Numbered from the stretch's first letter, positions 1 to 9,324 are shown. The stretch is DNA of 64,000 nucleotides from Hydrotalea sp. (GCA_027364735.1 DAHXOT010000017.1:186001-250000), one strand, 5' to 3'. Numbers and translations are program-made. The notes: a model not told the origin generated them from the letters alone.

Positions 1-1
1 C

Positions 2-1669
2 TCTCAAGGTAATCAGTCAGCATCATATACCAATTCAGTTTATTCTAATTTCTTACTTACTTCCGATTTTGTTGCCAACTTCAATAAAAACATAAGCAAA
101 GATTTTAATTTAAATGCTTCTATTGGTACAACTTATATTGGCAATAAATTATCCGGAGTTTATGTAAATGCTCCTCAATTAGTTGTGCCGGTATATAATG
201 TAAAAAATGTATCGGGTTTGCCAAATATTAGTAATGGTGGTCTTTATGATAACTATGTGCGAGAAGCTAGAAAGTTTGGATTATTTGGAGATGCAACTGT
301 AGGATATAAAAATTTAGCATTTATACATGGTTCTTACAGAGGCGATGTTGATTCCAGATTATCTAAATCTAATCGGTTTATTCCTTATTACGATGTAGAT
401 GGTTCTTTAATATTAAGTGATCTGTTTCCTTCTATTGTAAGTAATAAAGGATTAACTTTTGCAAAAATTAGAGCAGCCTATTCTGTAACAGGTAATGCCT
501 CTGCATTGGGTGGTGGATCTCCTTATATAGGTTATGGTGCTTATGTAATTAATCCTACCTATAATGTTTCTCCCGGATTTCCTTATGGAAGTTTAGGTGG
601 TTACTCTTTAAACACAACTGTTGCCAATCCTAATTTAAAACCCGAAAAAGTAAATGAAACTGAAGTAGGTATTGAATTGGGTTTTATGAACAGACTTTAT
701 TTAACAATGGCAGCCTATCAGTCTGAACTAACCGATGGTATTGTAAGAGCCAATACGGCATCTTCTTCCGGTTTTTATAATGCGTTGTTAAATGCAGCTC
801 ATACGCAAAATAAAGGGTTAGAATTAGAATTATCAGGCAATGTTTTAAAAACTAAAAATGTTTCTTGGAACTTAAATGTAAACTACACTTATAATGAAAG
901 TAAAGTGGTTTCAATTAATGGTAATGTAAAACAATTGGGTATTTCTAATGCAATTGTTGATGGAAGTAATGCCAATGCCTATGCAGTAGTTGGATATGCT
1001 TTTCCGGTTATTGAAACACGTGATTGGGTAAGAGACCCTCAAGGCAGAGTAGTGGTGGATAGAGTTACAGGTAATCCAAAAGCTGATCCTAATTTAAAAG
1101 TGTTTGGACAAGCGACTCCAAAGAACATTTTAGGGCTAACTTCCAACTTTACATGGAAACAATTTACATTTACTGTTACGATGGATTATCGTGGTGGATA
1201 TAAAATATTTAACTCCATTGGTCAGTACATGGATTTTACAGGTATCAGTGCAACCACAGCATCCACCAACCGTCAACGTTTTGTATTCCCCAATTCTTCT
1301 TACTTTGATGCAGCAAAAGGACAATATGTTGCCAATACCAATATTATGGTTGATGATGCTAATTTTAATTTTTGGCCCGGATTATACCGTAGTGTAGGTT
1401 CAAACTATATTACCAGTGCTGCTGCTTGGAAGTTGAGAGAAGTAGCTATTGCTTACGAAATTCCTAGAAAAGTGTTTGCCGCTACTAAAATTGTTCAACG
1501 TGCAGTATTTACATTATCTGGAAGAAATTTATTAATGATTAGACCAAAATCTAATTTGTGGACAGATCCTGAATTTAGTGATGGAACAGGTAATGATGCA
1601 GGTAGAACATCTACCAATCAGGCACCACCAACCAGATTATTCAGTGCAACACTATCCGTTACTTTCTAA
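2..1669 (+). CDS. SusC/RagA-family TonB-dependent outer membrane receptor, C-terminal part
   Basis: Partial gene: the frame is open from base 2, so the N-terminal plug and the start lie outside the window. About 555 residues of the beta-barrel remain. Family hallmarks are the NPNLKPEK stretch followed by alternating barrel strands, the WKLREVAIAYEIP segment near the end, the LSGRNL strand and the terminal LSVTF with a final aromatic residue for BAM recognition. SusC proteins are TonB-driven importers that work in the outer membrane with a SusD lid; the SusD gene follows after 23 bases, so the two are surely co-transcribed. No glycosidase or peptidase is adjacent in the window, so the substrate cannot be inferred. 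Confidence 0.95.
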   Translation, partial: SQGNQSASYTNSVYSNFLLTSDFVANFNKNISKDFNLNASIGTTYIGNKLSGVYVNAPQLVVPVYNVKNVSGLPNISNGGLYDNYVREARKFGLFGDATVGYKNLAFIHGSYRGDVDSRLSKSNRFIPYYDVDGSLILSDLFPSIVSNKGLTFAKIRAAYSVTGNASALGGGSPYIGYGAYVINPTYNVSPGFPYGSLGGYSLNTTVANPNLKPEKVNETEVGIELGFMNRLYLTMAAYQSELTDGIVRANTASSSGFYNALLNAAHTQNKGLELELSGNVLKTKNVSWNLNVNYTYNESKVVSINGNVKQLGISNAIVDGSNANAYAVVGYAFPVIETRDWVRDPQGRVVVDRVTGNPKADPNLKVFGQATPKNILGLTSNFTWKQFTFTVTMDYRGGYKIFNSIGQYMDFTGISATTASTNRQRFVFPNSSYFDAAKGQYVANTNIMVDDANFNFWPGLYRSVGSNYITSAAAWKLREVAIAYEIPRKVFAATKIVQRAVFTLSGRNLLMIRPKSNLWTDPEFSDGTGNDAGRTSTNQAPPTRLFSATLSVTF

Positions 1670-1692
1670 ATTCAACTTTAAAATTTGTTACT

Positions 1693-3243
1693 ATGTATAA
1701 AATAATTAAATCTTATATCTTTCAATCAGCATCGGCCTTATTGCTATTAACAGCAGTAGGTTGTAAGAAAGGTACTTTCGATATTAATGATACCAATCCA
1801 AACGTTCCGTCAACTGTTGCTCCTCAATATGTTTTATCATCATCATTAGCTTCTACCGCTACATTAGTTTCCGGTAATCCGGGTGGTGGTTCTATTAGTG
1901 GCAACGATTTGTTTAATATGTACATGGGATATTGGGCAGTAAGTGGCGATTATATTCCTAATGCTTCATTAGTGCAGTATACACTAACTACAGATTTTGG
2001 TGCTTCAATTTGGGATAATACGTATCCTACTATTCAAAACTTAAAAAGTATTGAAGGGTATTATGCTGGTTCGCCGGCAAAAGGCGCCAATTATATTGCC
2101 ATTGCCAAAATAACCAAATCTTTATTGTTTCAGCGATTGGTAGATATTTATAATAATATTCCCTATACTCAGGCAGCAGCCGGTGGTACAATAGCTACAC
2201 CGGTGTATGATGATGCTAAAACTGTTTATACTAGTTTGGTTAATCAGCTCGATTCATCTGTGGCTTTAATTAAATCTGCTTCTGTTTCAGCCGATAATCC
2301 AGGTAATTATGATATTATGTTTGGTGGAAATATGCCTCAATGGATCAGTTTTGCCAATACTTTAAAATTGAAAATTTTATTGCGGCAAACACAAATGTCG
2401 GGTAGTAGTGCTTACATTACTTCAAAATTAGCTGGATTAACAACAGCCGATTTTATTGGATCCAATGCAGATGCAATGATCAATCCGGGATATAATAATG
2501 GAGCTACCAATCGGCAAAATCCTTTATGGCAAGATTTAGGATGGAATCCTACCGGTGCTTTACAAGGTCTTTCATCTTATTTTAGAGCTAACAGTTATGC
2601 AGTTAATTTTTATACCAATACGAACGATCCAAGACTTTCATTAGTTTATGCTTTGAATAGTTCGGGTGCAGTGAAAGGGCGTGCTTTTGGAAGTACCAAA
2701 TTAGAGCACAATACCGATATTTCAGCAATTGGCGGAAACAGTACCGGAGCTCCTCAAAGTATTGGATTATTAAAATCCTATAGTCAAGGATCGGTTATAT
2801 TATCATCAACAGAAAGTTTATTCTTGCAAGCAGAGGCAGTGCAAAGAGGCTTCTTATCGGGTAGTGCTAATGCATTATATCAATCTGCTGTTGCAGAATC
2901 ATTCAGATTATTAGGTGTTGCTGGATATACAGCAGCAGCAGCTACTTATACTGCTCAAAGTGGTGATGTTGTTAATTTTACCAATTCGGTTAATCCCATT
3001 AAAACAATTATTACTCAAAAATGGGCTGCATTAAATACCTATGATCCATTAGAATCTTGGAGCGATTGGAGACGATTAGGAATACCTTCCGATTTGCCTA
3101 TTTCTACCTATCCGGGTACTACCGCAACACATATACCTTATCGTTTACTATATCCAACTTCTGAATATAATTATAATACTGCTAACGTAAATGCTCAAGG
3201 AACAATTGACGCATTAAGCTCTAAGATTTTTTGGATGCCATAA
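1693..3243 (+). CDS. SusD/RagB-family outer membrane lipoprotein
   Basis: A 516-residue surface lipoprotein that caps the SusC channel and captures substrate. The N-terminus has a hydrophobic stretch and the lipobox LTAVGC, with lipidated Cys24 followed by KK. The body fits the SusD-like group with helical TPR-type repeats (for example SLFLQAEAVQRGFL near residue 380 and KWAALNTYDPLESWSDWRRLG near residue 445, the usual C-terminal SusD signature). It sits directly after the SusC gene and just before another lipoprotein, a standard SusCD-plus-accessory arrangement. Family assignment is firm; ligand unknown. Confidence 0.94.
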   Translation: MYKIIKSYIFQSASALLLLTAVGCKKGTFDINDTNPNVPSTVAPQYVLSSSLASTATLVSGNPGGGSISGNDLFNMYMGYWAVSGDYIPNASLVQYTLTTDFGASIWDNTYPTIQNLKSIEGYYAGSPAKGANYIAIAKITKSLLFQRLVDIYNNIPYTQAAAGGTIATPVYDDAKTVYTSLVNQLDSSVALIKSASVSADNPGNYDIMFGGNMPQWISFANTLKLKILLRQTQMSGSSAYITSKLAGLTTADFIGSNADAMINPGYNNGATNRQNPLWQDLGWNPTGALQGLSSYFRANSYAVNFYTNTNDPRLSLVYALNSSGAVKGRAFGSTKLEHNTDISAIGGNSTGAPQSIGLLKSYSQGSVILSSTESLFLQAEAVQRGFLSGSANALYQSAVAESFRLLGVAGYTAAAATYTAQSGDVVNFTNSVNPIKTIITQKWAALNTYDPLESWSDWRRLGIPSDLPISTYPGTTATHIPYRLLYPTSEYNYNTANVNAQGTIDALSSKIFWMP

Positions 3244-3269
3244 TTACAACAACATTAAATCATATTAAT

Positions 3270-4157
3270 ATGAAAAATATTTTAGTTATACTTTTATTTG
3301 CTACCGTGCTTTTTAGCGGTTGCTTAAAAGATACCACCATTAACTCTGATAGTGGTCTTAAGTCTGTAACCGCTATTGCAGAATTACCATATCATGGATT
3401 GGAAAATTTTGGTAATGATGCTGTAATTACAGCCGGACAAACTGCCCCCATTGTTATACCTGTTATAACCAATATTGCATCTTTACCGGTAACAAAAACT
3501 ATTACAACAACATTGGCTATTGATGATGCAGCGCGTACCGCATACAATGCAGCAAATACTATTCAATTCAATGCTTTGCCCGATAGTTGTTACTCTTTTG
3601 CTACCAAAACGGGAACAATAAAACCCGGTTATAATTTAGATACTTTGTATTTAACTGTGTATCCTAATAAAGTTGACCCAAGCCAAAATTATATGTTGGC
3701 AATTACTTTAAAAGATGCATCCGGCATACCCATCAGTGGTAATTTTGCAACAGCTTATTTTCACATGATTGGAAATCCGTTGGCTGGAAATTATACATGG
3801 AATTATACAAGATGGAATAATCAAGGCGGAACAGGAACACCATCGGGTTCATCTTTTACCGGTCAAACCCAAACATTATTACCGGTTGATCCTTTAAGTG
3901 TATCTGCAATTACAGGTTATTACACTCAACCAAGATATGTTTTATCATTTCAAAATAATGGAGGTACGTTAAGCAATTTTGCAGTATCGTTTAATACTTC
4001 CGATATTAATAATTTATTTACTCCAAATGGCATTACTATTACTGATGGGCCTTATATTGATATTGCCGATCCTGTTGCAAAGCATTTTAAATTTCATTAT
4101 GTGGTATTTAATGGAGCATCTTATCGTTACTTAATTGATGAATATATTCATCAATAA
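3270..4157 (+). CDS. DUF1735-type surface lipoprotein of the SusCD operon
   Basis: I start this at ATG 3270 rather than the in-frame codon at 3231 because only this start puts a lipoprotein signal at the N-terminus (MKNILVILLF, then FSGC with Cys18) and avoids overlap with the SusD gene. The product is 295 residues. After the signal comes a beta-sandwich-like region (about 25-175) resembling the BT_3987-type N-terminal domain DUF1735 found in third proteins of Sus-like operons; the C-terminal 120 residues are unassigned. It probably acts as a surface ligand-binding protein (SusE-like position). A strong terminator follows, so SusC-SusD-this gene form one transcript end. Confidence 0.8.
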   Translation: MKNILVILLFATVLFSGCLKDTTINSDSGLKSVTAIAELPYHGLENFGNDAVITAGQTAPIVIPVITNIASLPVTKTITTTLAIDDAARTAYNAANTIQFNALPDSCYSFATKTGTIKPGYNLDTLYLTVYPNKVDPSQNYMLAITLKDASGIPISGNFATAYFHMIGNPLAGNYTWNYTRWNNQGGTGTPSGSSFTGQTQTLLPVDPLSVSAITGYYTQPRYVLSFQNNGGTLSNFAVSFNTSDINNLFTPNGITITDGPYIDIADPVAKHFKFHYVVFNGASYRYLIDEYIHQ

Positions 4158-4176
4158 TTATTCTAACAATTTGTGT

Positions 4177-4208
4177 AAAAGCTACTCATCTCGAGTAGCT
4201 TTTTTTTA
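4177..4208 (+). terminator. Intrinsic terminator of the SusCD operon
   Basis: Stem GCTACTC / GAGTAGC (extended by A-T pairs) with a four-base loop, followed directly by a run of T. It lies 20 bases after the DUF1735 lipoprotein stop and closes the operon. Confidence 0.85.
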
Positions 4209-4263
4209 ATAATTATTTATCCTATTTTCAGTACTATTTTTTACAGTTATAAGTTTGTTTATT

Positions 4264-5400
4264 ATGAGAAATAAGCATTTATTATTACAGTTTATTCTGT
4301 TGATGGTTGTTATGGTAGTTAAATCGCAAAGTAATTCTTCTGCTCAAAAATTTATGCTAACAGGATTTGTAAAAAATGAAAAAGGTGAAAAAATTGCTTA
4401 TGCCTCAATTGGTTTAAAGCATAATCAAATGGTAGGAACCATGGCAGATAGTACCGGTTTTTTTAGTATTAATACATTACCGGGCAGCGAATTAATTGTA
4501 AGCAGAGTTGGATACATTTCTAAAACAGTAAAGGTGGAAAAGAATAACAATATTACTGTTGTGTTACAGCCTGAATTGAGTGCATTAAAAGAAGTATCTG
4601 TGCAAAATACGCTGCATGAATTAGAGGTGTACAATGAAACAAGTAGTATTAATAACGAAATAATTGCTTCCACTTTACAAAATTTTGTTAGTTCTCAAAA
4701 TATGAGTTTTGGTTCGGGGTTTACTGAGAGCGCCGGACAATCAAGTAGTTTAGGAAATACACATTCGGCCGGAAGTGATATTGGTGCAGGAAGGTTTAAT
4801 AAAGGTGTATTTCTTCCCATATTTAAATTGCCGCCTGAAACAGTTGGCAGTAGATTTATTTTAAAGAATTGGGCAGAAGGAATGGTAGTAGATACTAACA
4901 ATAGTATTATCAATAATGCAATGTATAAATACAATTACGATAAAGTTTCAAAATCGTTAGTGATGACTTTGGATAACAGGCAAATGACAATTGTAGATAA
5001 TCAACAACTCAATGGTTTTGCACTTCATTCCGATGAAGGAATTTTTATTTTTATTAAAATACCAATGATTAGTAAACATGCATATTTACAACAATTGGCA
5101 TTTAGTACTCAAAAATATCGCCTGTATAAACTAATTAAAACGCGTTACGAGAAAGCCAATTATACAAGTAATGGTCTTATTGAATCGGGAAAAGATTATA
5201 ACGAATATATTGATGAGTTTACTTATTTTTTAATTTTTCCGGGTGGAAAAGAATTTAGAGTAGTAGAGTTAAAAAGAAAATTACTTAAAAATATTTTTTA
5301 TCAAGAAACAGATAAAGTTAAAAAATACTTTTCCGATCATAATGACCAATTTATAAATGAATCCTTTTTAATAGGGTTGGTTGAATTTCTCAATCAATAA
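4264..5400 (+). CDS. Exported protein with carboxypeptidase regulatory-like domain
   Basis: Start taken at ATG 4264 (a TTG lies three codons upstream). The 378-residue product has a signal peptide (MRNKHLLLQFILLMVVMVV) and then, at about 32-110, a CarboxypepD_reg-like beta-sandwich: the sequence runs GFVKNEKGEKIAYASIGL, DSTGFFSI, LIVSRVGYIS and ends with a VSVQNT segment, as seen before TonB plug domains. Here no plug or barrel follows; the remaining 270 residues contain polar strands and no motif I recognise. It may be a periplasmic or surface protein that borrows the TonB-receptor N-terminal domain. It is flanked by its own terminator-separated region, so it is probably a single-gene unit. 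Confidence 0.7.
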   Translation: MRNKHLLLQFILLMVVMVVKSQSNSSAQKFMLTGFVKNEKGEKIAYASIGLKHNQMVGTMADSTGFFSINTLPGSELIVSRVGYISKTVKVEKNNNITVVLQPELSALKEVSVQNTLHELEVYNETSSINNEIIASTLQNFVSSQNMSFGSGFTESAGQSSSLGNTHSAGSDIGAGRFNKGVFLPIFKLPPETVGSRFILKNWAEGMVVDTNNSIINNAMYKYNYDKVSKSLVMTLDNRQMTIVDNQQLNGFALHSDEGIFIFIKIPMISKHAYLQQLAFSTQKYRLYKLIKTRYEKANYTSNGLIESGKDYNEYIDEFTYFLIFPGGKEFRVVELKRKLLKNIFYQETDKVKKYFSDHNDQFINESFLIGLVEFLNQ

Positions 5401-5446
5401 ATTAGTCTATTCATAACTTTCTTTTAATTTGCAACAAATTTATCTC

Positions 5447-5755
5447 ATGCAAGATCAACAACCCAATCAATTGAATATTGAAATTAGTGAAGAAATTGCC
5501 GAAGGCTCTTATGCCAATTTAGCTATTATTACACATAGCCATGCCGAGTTTGTAATGGATTTTGTGAATGTAATGCCTGGTACGCCTAAAAGCAAAGTAA
5601 AAAGCAGAATTATTTTTACGCCAATGCATGCCAAGCGTTTTATGAAAGCATTAATTGATAATATAGAAAAATATGAAACAATTAATGGCTCTATTAAAGA
5701 TTTAGAGCAAATTGAAATTCCTATGCACTTTGGCGGTCCAACTGCCCAAGCTTAA
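5447..5755 (+). CDS. DUF3467 family protein
   Basis: A 102-residue cytosolic protein starting at ATG 5447 (the TTG at 5429 would add six residues). The pattern EGSYANLAIITHSHAEFVMDF, then MPGTP, then SRIIFTPMHAKRFMKAL and a C-terminal helix is the DUF3467 signature, a small family widespread in Bacteroidota and other phyla. No biochemical role is established that I know of. It stands alone between an exported protein and a convergent epimerase-like gene. Confidence 0.85.
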   Translation: MQDQQPNQLNIEISEEIAEGSYANLAIITHSHAEFVMDFVNVMPGTPKSKVKSRIIFTPMHAKRFMKALIDNIEKYETINGSIKDLEQIEIPMHFGGPTAQA

Positions 5756-5824
5756 AATAGTACTGTTATTTTTTAATAGCTAAAAGCAATAAAGAATATT
5801 ATATAGGATATTCAGTTGATGGTA

Positions 5825-6700
5825 TTAAAATAATCTAACGGCCCAAGTTCTGCTGAAAGTTTTTTTAGGAGGTAAAATATTCATTCCTTCTTTATTAATT
5901 AATTGTTGATTTGTATCTACATTATCTGCAATACCACACCAAGGTTCAAGGCAAATAAAGTTGGCATCTTTACTACTCCATATTCCCATGTAAGGGAAGT
6001 TATCGAATAGCATGGTTAATCCATGTTCTGTTTTATCGCTAACAATAGAAATTCTATTTGATTGTAGCGATTTGAAAACTAAAGCATCAGTATAAAATAA
6101 GCTTTTAGTAAGTGGTAATTTGTTGGTATTATTTAAAAGTGGCGTAGCCGTAGTTTCAATTAATCCATTAGCCGCAAGAGGATAGTGGCCGGCATGCTCA
6201 TTTTTATTAAACAAAAGATAATAATCTGAAAATTCTGTTTCTTTAACTAATGGAAGTGCAAATGCAGGATGTGCACCAACCGAAAATAAAATATCCTTCT
6301 CATCTGTATTTTTTACAAAATAACTTACTGCAAGTGTATTATCTAATAATTCGTAATAAACAAAAAACTCGAACTGAAATGGATAGTTTTTTCTTGTTGT
6401 TTCATCGGCTTCTAATAAAAAACTAATGCTTGTAGCATCTTGATATATTACCTCAAATTCCATATCTCTTGCAAAACCATGCCTGTTTAATTGATAACTT
6501 TTTTCATTGTAGTAGTAAGTATTATCTTTTAATCCGCCTACAATTGGAAATAAAACCGGACTTTTCTTTCCCCAAAATGTTGGATCTCCATTCCATAAAT
6601 ACTCTAATTGAGTTTGATTACTGTAAAGCCGCTGCAATTCGGCACCTTTACTGGCAATAACCACTGTAATTTCATCATTCGTTAAAGTGTAATTATCCAT
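5825..6700 (-). CDS. Aldose 1-epimerase (mutarotase)-like protein, LacX type
   Basis: A 291-residue protein of the galactose-mutarotase superfamily. Seen directly: the N-terminal ASKGAELQRL strand, WKKSPVLFP-type segment (WGKKSPVLFPIVGG near 45), SVGAHPAF near residue 143 carrying the likely catalytic His, and CLEPWCGIAD near residue 255 carrying the likely catalytic Glu. The family interconverts alpha and beta anomers of hexoses in the cytosol. It has no signal peptide and no sugar-metabolism neighbours, so the substrate is open. It runs convergently to the DUF3467 gene. Confidence 0.85.
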   Translation of the reverse strand: MDNYTLTNDEITVVIASKGAELQRLYSNQTQLEYLWNGDPTFWGKKSPVLFPIVGGLKDNTYYYNEKSYQLNRHGFARDMEFEVIYQDATSISFLLEADETTRKNYPFQFEFFVYYELLDNTLAVSYFVKNTDEKDILFSVGAHPAFALPLVKETEFSDYYLLFNKNEHAGHYPLAANGLIETTATPLLNNTNKLPLTKSLFYTDALVFKSLQSNRISIVSDKTEHGLTMLFDNFPYMGIWSSKDANFICLEPWCGIADNVDTNQQLINKEGMNILPPKKTFSRTWAVRLF

Positions 6701-6886
6701 ACATTCTGCAATTAATTCTCTTGCTAATTAACAATATTTACTAAACAAGGTAAAACGAATAGTGCAGCAAACCGAAAATTCGTATAGTTTTCTTTAACAA
6801 AATAATTAGTTTTTAACAAAATATTGCTTTTAATAAATATGAATTGGCATTGTTTTATCTTTATTTCACGTTAAACTCTAAACTTT

Positions 6887-7585
6887 ATGGAAGACAAAAA
6901 AAAATACAAGGTATTGCTTTGTGAAGATGATGCGAACCTTGGCATGGTTTTAAAAAATTATTTAGAACTAAATGATTACGATGTAATATTAGAACGCGAT
7001 GGAAGGCTTGGACTTGCAGCGTTTCAGCGTGAGCGATTTGATATTTGCTTATTAGATGTAATGATGCCTCATGTAGATGGTTTTACATTAGCCGAAGAAA
7101 TACGTGATGTAGATCCCGATATTCCCTTATTTTTTTTAAGTGCCAAAACCATGAAGGAAGATATTATTCAGGGATATAAATTGGGTGCCGACGATTATAT
7201 TACAAAGCCTTTTGATAGTGAAGTTTTATTGCTTAAAATAAAAGCAATTTTAAAGCGTAACGAAGAGGAAAATAGGATAAGTGAAAATATTGAATTTGAT
7301 TTAGGCGTGTATCATTTTAATCCCAAGTTGAGAGAATTAACCCACGATGGAAAAACACAAACTTTATCTCCCAAAGAAAACGAATTATTAAAAATGTTAG
7401 CCGAGCATAAAAATGATTTATTACCTCGGGAGCGTGCATTAAAAAAAATATGGGGTAGCGATACTTATTTTAATGGTAGAAGTATGGACGTGTATATTGC
7501 TAAATTGAGAAAATATTTGAAAGATGATGAGCATATTGAAATAGTAAATATTCATGGAAACGGATTTAGGTTAGTGGCTTCTTAA
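6887..7585 (+). CDS. OmpR/PhoB-type response regulator
   Basis: A 232-residue two-component regulator. The receiver domain (about 7-120) has the acidic pair E13/D14, phospho-acceptor Asp57 in LLDVMMPHVDG, the FFLSAKT switch and the KPF lysine near 108. A winged-helix Trans_reg_C domain fills the C-terminus (LSPKENELLKML, then SMDVYIAKLRKYL and GNGFRLV). It resembles RprY-like regulators common in Bacteroidota. No histidine kinase is adjacent, so its partner is elsewhere. A perfect bidirectional terminator separates it from convergent ruvB. Confidence 0.93.
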   Translation: MEDKKKYKVLLCEDDANLGMVLKNYLELNDYDVILERDGRLGLAAFQRERFDICLLDVMMPHVDGFTLAEEIRDVDPDIPLFFLSAKTMKEDIIQGYKLGADDYITKPFDSEVLLLKIKAILKRNEEENRISENIEFDLGVYHFNPKLRELTHDGKTQTLSPKENELLKMLAEHKNDLLPRERALKKIWGSDTYFNGRSMDVYIAKLRKYLKDDEHIEIVNIHGNGFRLVAS

Positions 7586-7610
7586 TGAATTAGCTGCTGG
7601 CTATTACGTT

Positions 7611-7642
7611 AAAAAAACCTCCAAAATTTTGGAGGTTTTTTT
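7611..7642. terminator. Bidirectional intrinsic terminator, response regulator / ruvB
   Basis: Perfect 32-bp palindrome: A7, stem CCTCC, AAAATTTT centre, GGAGG, T7. It ends both the rightward regulator transcript and the leftward ruvB transcript; the ruvB stop codon overlaps its edge. Confidence 0.92.
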
Positions 7643-8678
7643 AATAATTAAATAAATCATTTTTGGGTGTAATTTTTAATTGTGTTTTTTTAAGATGCTC
7701 GTAAGCTTTAGCAGTTGCTTCTCTTCCTCTGGAGGTTCTTTGTAAAAATCCTTCTTGAATTAAAAAAGGTTCATACACTTCTTCTAAAGTTCCCGATTCT
7801 TCTCCAACTGCAGTGGCAATAGTAGTAATGCCAACAGGGCCACCTTTAAATTTTTCAATGATAGTATATAAAATCTTATTATCCATTTCATCTAATCCAT
7901 GTTCATCTACATTCAATGCTTTTAATGCATGTTGCGTAATACCTATATCAATAATTCCATCGTTAAGCACTTGTGCAAAATCTCTCACTCTTCTTAGTAA
8001 TCCGTTTGCAATACGTGGAGTGCCTCTGCTTCTTCGGGATATTTCTGAGGCAGCATCTGCTGAGATAGAAGTTTTTAAAATATGCGAACTTCTTTCAATA
8101 ATTTTTTTTAAAGTTTCTGCTTTATAATATTCTAAGCGAGATTTAATGCCAAATCGAGAAAGAAGTGGCGCGGTTAATAAGCCGCTTCTGGTTGTAGCAC
8201 CAATTAAAGTAAATTGGTTTAAATTAATTTGTACACTTCTTGCATTAGGCCCACTATCAATCATAATATCAATCCTAAAATCTTCCATAGCAGCATATAA
8301 ATATTCTTCTACAACATTGCTTAGACGATGAATTTCATCTATAAATAAAACATCATTTGGTTCTAAATTGGTAAGTAAACCTGCAAGATCTCCGGGCTTC
8401 TCAATAACTGGTCCACTTGTTTCCTTAATATTTACGCCTAATTCATTGGCAACAATTCGGCTTAAGGTTGTTTTGCCTAATCCGGGAGGTCCATGAAATA
8501 AAATATGATCTAAAGCTTCACCTCTAATTTTTGCAGCTTTTATAAAAATGATGAGGTTCTCAATAATTTGGTTCTGGCCACTAAAATCATTAATTACAGA
8601 AGGGCGTATCGAGTTTTCAAATTCTCTATCGGTTGTATTTAAATTTTCTTTGTTGTTATTTAAATTAGGATTCGGCAT
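7641..8678 (-). CDS. ruvB: RuvB Holliday junction branch-migration ATPase
   Basis: A 345-residue AAA+ motor that, with RuvA, drives branch migration of Holliday junctions. Walker A is GPPGLGKT at 63-70, Walker B is LFIDEIH near 113-119, sensor 1 is in [18 protein letters not shown] (which also carries the arginine finger region), and the C-terminal winged helix contains the [16 protein letters not shown] signature. N-terminal [11 protein letters not shown] matches the usual RuvB opening. ruvA and ruvC are also in this window but not adjacent (36.9 and 20.5 kb). Length is normal. Confidence 0.98.
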   Translation of the reverse strand: MPNPNLNNNKENLNTTDREFENSIRPSVINDFSGQNQIIENLIIFIKAAKIRGEALDHILFHGPPGLGKTTLSRIVANELGVNIKETSGPVIEKPGDLAGLLTNLEPNDVLFIDEIHRLSNVVEEYLYAAMEDFRIDIMIDSGPNARSVQINLNQFTLIGATTRSGLLTAPLLSRFGIKSRLEYYKAETLKKIIERSSHILKTSISADAASEISRRSRGTPRIANGLLRRVRDFAQVLNDGIIDIGITQHALKALNVDEHGLDEMDNKILYTIIEKFKGGPVGITTIATAVGEESGTLEEVYEPFLIQEGFLQRTSRGREATAKAYEHLKKTQLKITPKNDLFNY

Positions 8679-8798
8679 AGTATTGTATTAAGCCAGTTGG
8701 TGAATGTTTTTCAAAACTACAAAACAATTTATCAAAACATACTCCTAAGTAATTGGTATGAATAAGTTGAATAAGTAGAAGAGGAAAAAAATAGTAAA

Positions 8799-8837
8799 AT
8801 TTTATTTGTATATACAAATAAAATAGTTTTATCTTTG
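8799..8837 (+). promoter_or_regulatory. marR promoter with overlapping 26-bp palindromic operator
   Basis: Bases 8799-8824 form a perfect palindrome with core ATTTGTATATACAAAT. Its left arm supplies TTTG (8805-8808), which lies 21 bases before TATCTTTG (8830-8837); together they fit the Bacteroidota promoter TTTG-N(17-23)-TAnnTTTG. The operator therefore covers the -33 element, as expected for autorepression. The same 16-bp core recurs before the next gene. Confidence 0.8.
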
Positions 8838-8842
8838 TGTTC

Positions 8843-9271
8843 ATGAAAATTTCAGAAAGTAAATATTCCAATTGTTTATATTTTACTGCTAATGCATTGG
8901 CTCGTAAAGTAGAGCGTATTGCAATAGATAGTTGGAAGAGTGTAAATCTTTCGCCGAGTCATGCATATTTATTAATGTTAGTAATTGAAGAGCCTGGTTT
9001 ACAGCCGGGAGTATTATCCGATCAATTACAACTAAAACCTAGTACCATAACGCGTTTAATAGAAAAATTAGAGAAAAAAAAGTTGTTGATAAGAACCATG
9101 GATGGGCGAATAACAAATATCTATCCTACCCCCTCTGGAAAAAATTTATTGCCAAAATTAAAAGAATGTTTAAAACAATTTTATCAAAATTATGTTGAAG
9201 TATTGGGAAAGGAAGAAAGTGTTCGATTGGTTAAAAGTATGCATCAGTTAATTGATAAATTGGAAGGATAA
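8843..9271 (+). CDS. MarR-family transcriptional regulator, OhrR-like cysteines
   Basis: A 142-residue winged-helix regulator starting at ATG 8843 (GTG 8837 is in frame but lies inside the predicted -7 box). The DNA-binding region runs LQPGVLSDQLQLKPSTITRLIEKLEKKKLL with wing RTMDGRITNIYPT. Cys11 sits in YSNCLYFTANALARKV, a position like the redox cysteine of OhrR, and a second Cys109 lies near the C-terminus, similar in spacing to two-Cys OhrR proteins. Palindromic operators before this gene and before 9325 suggest that it represses itself and the downstream redox operon. The inducer is inferred to be an oxidant or electrophile, not shown. Confidence 0.88.
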   Translation: MKISESKYSNCLYFTANALARKVERIAIDSWKSVNLSPSHAYLLMLVIEEPGLQPGVLSDQLQLKPSTITRLIEKLEKKKLLIRTMDGRITNIYPTPSGKNLLPKLKECLKQFYQNYVEVLGKEESVRLVKSMHQLIDKLEG

Positions 9272-9286
9272 TTTTTTCCATTTAAC

Positions 9287-9302
9287 ATTTGTATATACAA
9301 AT
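9287..9302 (+). promoter_or_regulatory. Second MarR operator, upstream of the redox operon
   Basis: Perfect 16-bp palindrome ATTTGTATATACAAAT, identical to the core of the operator before the marR gene, 22 bases upstream of the next start codon and 15 bases after the marR stop. It suggests a separate regulated promoter for the two enzymes. Confidence 0.78.
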
Positions 9303-9324
9303 ATAAAATTTAAAACTAAAATAT

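Noticed and set aside
6793-6823. Direct repeat TTTAACAAAATA, two copies before the response regulator
   Set aside because: Short and very AT-rich; likely chance, although a binding site for the regulator itself cannot be excluded.
8665-8871. 68-codon minus-strand frame between ruvB and marR
   Set aside because: It covers the marR promoter, both operator arms and the marR start, and has low-complexity Tyr/Phe/Leu composition.
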